Positions 60,603 through 64,000 of a DNA stretch of 64,000 nucleotides are shown piece after piece (positions within the stretch are counted from its first letter, which is position 1; each line of letters begins with the position of its first letter). The stretch is from QANA01 sp963665505 (lineage in GTDB: Bacteria > Bacillota > Clostridia > Christensenellales > Christensenellaceae): assembly GCA_963665505.1 (NCBI GenBank), contig OY762275.1, forward strand, positions 1 to 64,000, given 5' to 3'. The translations under genes were made by a program, and so were the position numbers. Under the pieces are notes generated by a model. That model was not told the DNA's origin, did no database searches, and saw only the letters and a list, made by a program, of their open reading frames with translations.

Positions 60603-61988
60603 ATGGAGAATCGTTATGATGTTGCAGTCCTGGGCGGCGGTCCGGGCGGGTATGAAGCCGCCATCCGTTGCGCGCAATATGGGCTCAAAACAGCGCTTAT
60701 TGAAGCGGCCGAACTGGGCGGAACATGCCTGAACAGAGGCTGCATCCCCACCAAGGCTTTACTGCACGGGGCCGAAGTATTCGAAGAAGCAAAAGAAGCC
60801 TCTAAATTCGGCGTTTCAGTAGGCGAAGTAAGCTACGATTTCACAAAACTCGCAGCATATAAGGACTCTGTTGTTTCCCGGTTGCGCAGCGGTGTCGGCG
60901 CTCTGGAAAAAGCCCACGGCGTGGACGTTATACAGGGATTCGGCAAACTCAAAGATAAGAACACGATCGATGTGGACGGCAAAGACGTCACGGCCGACAA
61001 GATCATTCTCGCGACCGGGTCCATGCCCGCACATCCGCCCATTCCCGGTATCGACGGGAAAAACGTCCTGACAAGCGACGATATCCTGACCATGAAAGAA
61101 TGTCCGGAAAGCTTCGTCATCATCGGCGGCGGCGTGATAGGCATAGAATTTGCGACTTTGTTCGCCACATTGGATAAATCTGTCACCGTGTTGGAAATGA
61201 TGCCTTCCATATTGCCCGGCGTCGAACCCGACATTACGGCCTCTCTCGTCCGCGACCTGAAGAAAAAAGGCGTTTCCATCATTACCTCCGCCAAGGTGAC
61301 CAATATCGCGGGGGGCGATAGCGTAGAGGTATCTTACGAACTCGGCGGGCAGAAAAAGTCCGTTGCCGGCGCTTGCTGTATCGTTAGCGTAGGCAGAAGC
61401 GCACGTACCCGTGGAATCGGCCTGGAAGACACAGGCATCAAAATGAACCGTGCGTTCGTCGATGTCGATGCCTGCATGCAGACCAGCGTCGCCAATATTT
61501 ATGCCATCGGCGATATCACGGGTAAAATACAGCTCGCGCATGTAGCCGTCGCGCAGGGAATGGTCGCCGCTGCCAATTGTGCCGGCAAAACCGCCACAAT
61601 GTCGTACGATGTCGTACCGGCCTGTATCTATACATCGCCCGAAATCGCATACATAGGCTTGACTGCCGAAAAAGCAGAAGAAGCCGGGTACGATGTCCTC
61701 ACGGGTTCCTTCAATATCGCAGGCAATGGGAAATCTATGGTCATGGGCGTAAAGAGCGGCGTCGTCCGGCTCATCGCCCAGAAAACAACGGGCAAGGTGT
61801 TGGGCGCACAGATTTTTGCGCCGCGCGCCACCGACCTGATCAGCGAAATCGCCGTGCTCATGAAGAAAGGCGGTACGATAGAAGATATCTCCGAAACCAT
61901 ACACCCGCATCCCACCGTGTCGGAATCCATTATGGAAGCGGCGCATGATGCGGAAGGCCTTTGCTGCAACGCCATGCCCAAAAAATAA
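60603..61988 (+). CDS. lpdA: Dihydrolipoyl dehydrogenase (E3)
   Basis: A 461-residue flavoprotein. N-terminal FAD loop VAVLGGGPGGYEAAIR; redox-active disulfide in GGTCLNRGCIPTKAL (Cys42/47); NAD loop VIIGGGVIGIEFATL; second FAD block VANIYAIGDITGKIQLAHVA; and the C-terminal catalytic HPHPTVSES. Reoxidises dihydrolipoamide of the E2 with NAD+. No fused lipoyl domain at the N-terminus. Divergent from the E2-E1 operon with its own promoter and AAGGAG site. Terminator after it. Confidence 0.93.
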   Translation: MENRYDVAVLGGGPGGYEAAIRCAQYGLKTALIEAAELGGTCLNRGCIPTKALLHGAEVFEEAKEASKFGVSVGEVSYDFTKLAAYKDSVVSRLRSGVGALEKAHGVDVIQGFGKLKDKNTIDVDGKDVTADKIILATGSMPAHPPIPGIDGKNVLTSDDILTMKECPESFVIIGGGVIGIEFATLFATLDKSVTVLEMMPSILPGVEPDITASLVRDLKKKGVSIITSAKVTNIAGGDSVEVSYELGGQKKSVAGACCIVSVGRSARTRGIGLEDTGIKMNRAFVDVDACMQTSVANIYAIGDITGKIQLAHVAVAQGMVAAANCAGKTATMSYDVVPACIYTSPEIAYIGLTAEKAEEAGYDVLTGSFNIAGNGKSMVMGVKSGVVRLIAQKTTGKVLGAQIFAPRATDLISEIAVLMKKGGTIEDISETIHPHPTVSESIMEAAHDAEGLCCNAMPKK

Positions 61989-62001
61989 AAAGCGAAACGG
62001 A

Positions 62002-62030
62002 AAGCGGCAGGAAGTCCTGCCGCTTTTTTT
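62002..62030 (+). terminator. Terminator of lpdA
   Basis: AAGCGGCAGGA, loop AG, TCCTGCCGCTT, then T-run (T7): strong intrinsic terminator. Confidence 0.93.
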
Positions 62031-62114
62031 CTAAAATTTTACTATTTCGCCCGCCCACTTTCCAAACCGTATGGTACAATATAAGGGCATTCGGGGACAA
62101 AAGGAGATTTTTCA

Positions 62115-62333
62115 ATGAAAAAGCGTACCCTTGCGCTCATCATGGCGTTTTTATGCGTTGCGATCGTCCTGACACCTACGATTATTCTATTAGAACCCTC
62201 CGGGAAATTTCTATGGGAACTGCTTTTTGTCAAAGCATGGGGCATCCCTCTGTGGATCTTCTGCCTCTTCTTCCTGCTTGCCCTTGCCGCCGGCATCTAT
62301 GTTTTCCATAAGAGAAAAAAAGGGAAACGCTGA
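62115..62333 (+). CDS. Small two-span membrane protein
   Basis: A 72-residue protein with two hydrophobic helices (TLALIMAFLCVAIVLTPTII and IPLWIFCLFFLLALAAGIYV) and a basic C-terminus (FHKRKKGKR). AAAGGAG precedes ATG. No family recognised. It has its own terminator shared with gpmI. Confidence 0.65.
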   Translation: MKKRTLALIMAFLCVAIVLTPTIILLEPSGKFLWELLFVKAWGIPLWIFCLFFLLALAAGIYVFHKRKKGKR

Positions 62334-62364
62334 CCGGCGGTTTTGCTCGTATTTTTTCCCACAT

Positions 62365-62390
62365 AAAAAGACAGCGAACGCTGTCTTTTT
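62365..62390. terminator. Bidirectional terminator between small ORF and gpmI
   Basis: AAAAAGACAGCG, AA, CGCTGTCTTTTT: a 12-bp perfect stem with T-runs on both strands between convergent genes. Confidence 0.92.
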
Positions 62391-62394
62391 ATGA

Positions 62395-63930
62395 TTATTC
62401 CACGATCATGGATTGGCCCGTCATCTCTTCCGGCTGTTCCAGACCCATCATATCCAGCATCGTCGGCGCAATGTCGGCCAACACACCGTCTTCGCGAAGC
62501 TTTGCCCCAACGTACCGTTCGCCCGCCAGTATAAAGGGAACAGGATTGGTCGTATGTGCCGTGAACGGACATCCCGTAACGGGATCCTGCATCGTCTCGG
62601 CGTTGCCGTGATCGGCTGTCACGATCGCTTCGCCCTCCATGCGCAACAATGCATCGATCACCTTGCCCAGGCACGTATCGACCGCTTCGACCGCTTTGAT
62701 CGCCGCTTCCAGAATGCCCGTATGCCCGACCATATCCGGGTTGGCAAAGTTTAAAATCATCATATCGTATTTTCCCGATTCGATCAGTTCCACAGCTTTG
62801 TCTGCCACAAGGTAGGCGCTCATTTCGGGTTGAAGATCATAGGTCGCCACTTTGGGCGAAGGAATCAAAAATCTGTCTTCTCCCAGATTGGGCATTTCCA
62901 CGCCGCCGTTGAAGAAAAACGTGACATGCGCGTACTTTTCCGTCTCTGCTATGCGGAATTGCTTCAAACCTTTTTTCGAAACATATTCCCCCAGCGTATT
63001 GACCAGCGTCTGCGGCCGAAACGCCACATGCACATGGGTAAAAGTCTTATCGTACTGCGTCATCGTGACATAGTGTAACGGGAAATAGGCCCGCGGAAAT
63101 CCATCGAAATCCGGTTCCGTAAGCGCACGGGTAAGTTGCCGCGCCCGGTCCGGGCGGAAATTGAAAAAGATGACCGAATCGTCTTTTTGTATCGTCGCAA
63201 CAGGGTTTCCCTCTTTTACGATGACGGTGGGCTTCACGAATTCGTCCGTATCGCCCCGCGCATAAGAATCCACCATTGCCTGGACGGCGTTTTCGCTTAA
63301 CAATCCCTGCCCGCGCACAAGCGCATCGTAAGCTTTTTGCACCCGTTCCCAGCGGTTATCCCGATCCATTGCGTAATACCGGCCGGATACGGTCGCGATC
63401 TCGCCCACGCCGATTTGTTTCAGTCTGTTTTCCAGGTCTTCTACATATCCTTTTCCGCTGTCGGGCGGCACATCCCGTCCGTCCATAAAACAATGGATAT
63501 ATACTTTTTTCAACCCTTTTTGAGCCGCCAGACGAACGAGCGCTTCCAAATGGTCTATATGGCTGTGCACACCGCCGTCTGAGAGCAAACCCATCAGGTG
63601 CAACGCTTTCCCTTTTTCCTGCGCGTTTTCCACAGCATCGACAAGCACAGGATTGTCAAAAAAATCCCCCTCTGCAATGGCTTTGGTTATACGCGTCAAT
63701 TCCTGATACACGATACGGCCCGCTCCAATATTCAAATGCCCCACCTCGGAGTTGCCCATTTGGCCCTCGGGCAGCCCTACAGCCGTACCCGAAGCCCGGA
63801 TCAGCGTATGCGGAAACTTCGCTTTCAATGCATCCACATGGGGCGTATTGGCCATACATACCGCATTTGCGCAAGTATTTTTGCATACGCCAAACCCATC
63901 CAGTATGATAAGTGCCGTCAGTTTTTTCAT
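62395..63930 (-). CDS. gpmI: 2,3-bisphosphoglycerate-independent phosphoglycerate mutase
   Basis: About 511 residues, standard for GpmI. Metal site near LIILDGFG (Asp11), catalytic Ser61 in MGNSEVGHLNIGAG, then INFRPDRARQL, and ILNFANPDMVGHTG and VTADHGNAE in the C-terminal phosphatase-like domain. Interconverts 3- and 2-phosphoglycerate with two Mn2+ ions. The chosen ATG 63930 has AAAGGA six nt before; the ATG two codons earlier is too close to that site. It follows tpiA by about 10 nt, in a glycolytic operon. Confidence 0.95.
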   Translation of the reverse strand: MKKLTALIILDGFGVCKNTCANAVCMANTPHVDALKAKFPHTLIRASGTAVGLPEGQMGNSEVGHLNIGAGRIVYQELTRITKAIAEGDFFDNPVLVDAVENAQEKGKALHLMGLLSDGGVHSHIDHLEALVRLAAQKGLKKVYIHCFMDGRDVPPDSGKGYVEDLENRLKQIGVGEIATVSGRYYAMDRDNRWERVQKAYDALVRGQGLLSENAVQAMVDSYARGDTDEFVKPTVIVKEGNPVATIQKDDSVIFFNFRPDRARQLTRALTEPDFDGFPRAYFPLHYVTMTQYDKTFTHVHVAFRPQTLVNTLGEYVSKKGLKQFRIAETEKYAHVTFFFNGGVEMPNLGEDRFLIPSPKVATYDLQPEMSAYLVADKAVELIESGKYDMMILNFANPDMVGHTGILEAAIKAVEAVDTCLGKVIDALLRMEGEAIVTADHGNAETMQDPVTGCPFTAHTTNPVPFILAGERYVGAKLREDGVLADIAPTMLDMMGLEQPEEMTGQSMIVE

Positions 63931-63940
63931 CTTCATTCCT

Positions 63941-64000
63941 TTATTGATATTTCACTACTTTAGAAAAATCTTCCGCTGTCAGACTGGCCCCACCGATGAG
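63941..64000 (-). CDS. tpiA: Triosephosphate isomerase, C-terminal end only
   Basis: The window edge cuts the gene; only the last 19 codons are seen. LIGGASLTAEDFSKVVKYQ and stop match the TpiA C-terminus (GALIGGASLKAEDF). It lies right upstream of gpmI on the same strand, the common gap-pgk-tpiA-gpmI order in Firmicutes. Confidence 0.85.
   Translation of the reverse strand, partial: LIGGASLTAEDFSKVVKYQ

Noticed and set aside
60816..61946. Long minus-strand open frame opposite lpdA
   Set aside because: Shadow of lpdA; composition is not protein-like.

Overview
The window comes from an endospore-forming Firmicute, most likely a Clostridia member of moderate GC. It carries a spore photoproduct lyase homologue, a LysM/GH18 cortex-lytic enzyme, a cobalamin-riboswitch-controlled metE, strict Shine-Dalgarno sites (AGGAGG-like, 6-9 nt spacing) and many Clostridia-type GNAT and aminoglycoside-kinase-like genes. 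The lineage call is inference. I saw no rRNA or tRNA gene, CRISPR array or replication origin.

Layout. 1-3.3 kb: the end of a multi-spanning ABC-type permease, a split chromate transporter pair and a metallophosphoesterase. 3.4-14.1 kb: a carbohydrate locus. A five-gene minus-strand operon (PfkB kinase, zinc alcohol dehydrogenase, glycyl radical enzyme, its activase, and a fusion of a degraded GH32 module with a six-hairpin glycosidase) is divergent from a canonical GH32 beta-fructosidase, with a WYL regulator next to it. 14.2-25.8 kb: spore genes, a glutamate-synthase-like flavoprotein, a beta-glucoside kinase / 6-phospho-beta-glucosidase pair, D-lactate dehydrogenase, and metE behind a B12 riboswitch. 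25.9-39.6 kb: an accessory stretch of GNATs, aminoglycoside-phosphotransferase-like kinases, a nucleotidyltransferase, TauE, a DapF homologue that has lost both catalytic cysteines, and several broken genes. 39.8-45.8 kb: a two-gene operon for large exported proteins, one of about 1517 aa with a von Willebrand A-like region; its function is unknown.

46-53.8 kb is visibly AT-richer and is best read as a stack of decayed integrative elements inserted at the 3' end of the 23S rRNA methyltransferase gene rlmD/rumA. The last codons of rlmD recur as direct repeats (35 bp perfect at 52065 and 53745, a 23-bp core at 51443, a degenerate copy at 47609). Three separate copies of only the 3' end of a large serine recombinase gene remain, and a family of 20-nt motifs on a roughly 30-nt period occurs at four places. 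Between these marks lie small cargo genes: an AlbA_2/Schlafen-type protein, MarR with a deleted MATE pump, GNATs, an HNH-like ORF, a zinc-ribbon/membrane protein pair, and a membrane coiled-coil protein. Some cargo may be anti-phage, but that is inference.

53.7-64 kb returns to core genes: rlmD, rmuC, a 2-oxo acid dehydrogenase complex (E1 alpha and beta fused in one chain, E2, and a divergent E3), a small membrane protein, gpmI and the last codons of tpiA. Starts were chosen by ribosome-binding site where the longest ORF was clearly over-extended. Family calls rest on motifs recognised by eye; no database search was possible.
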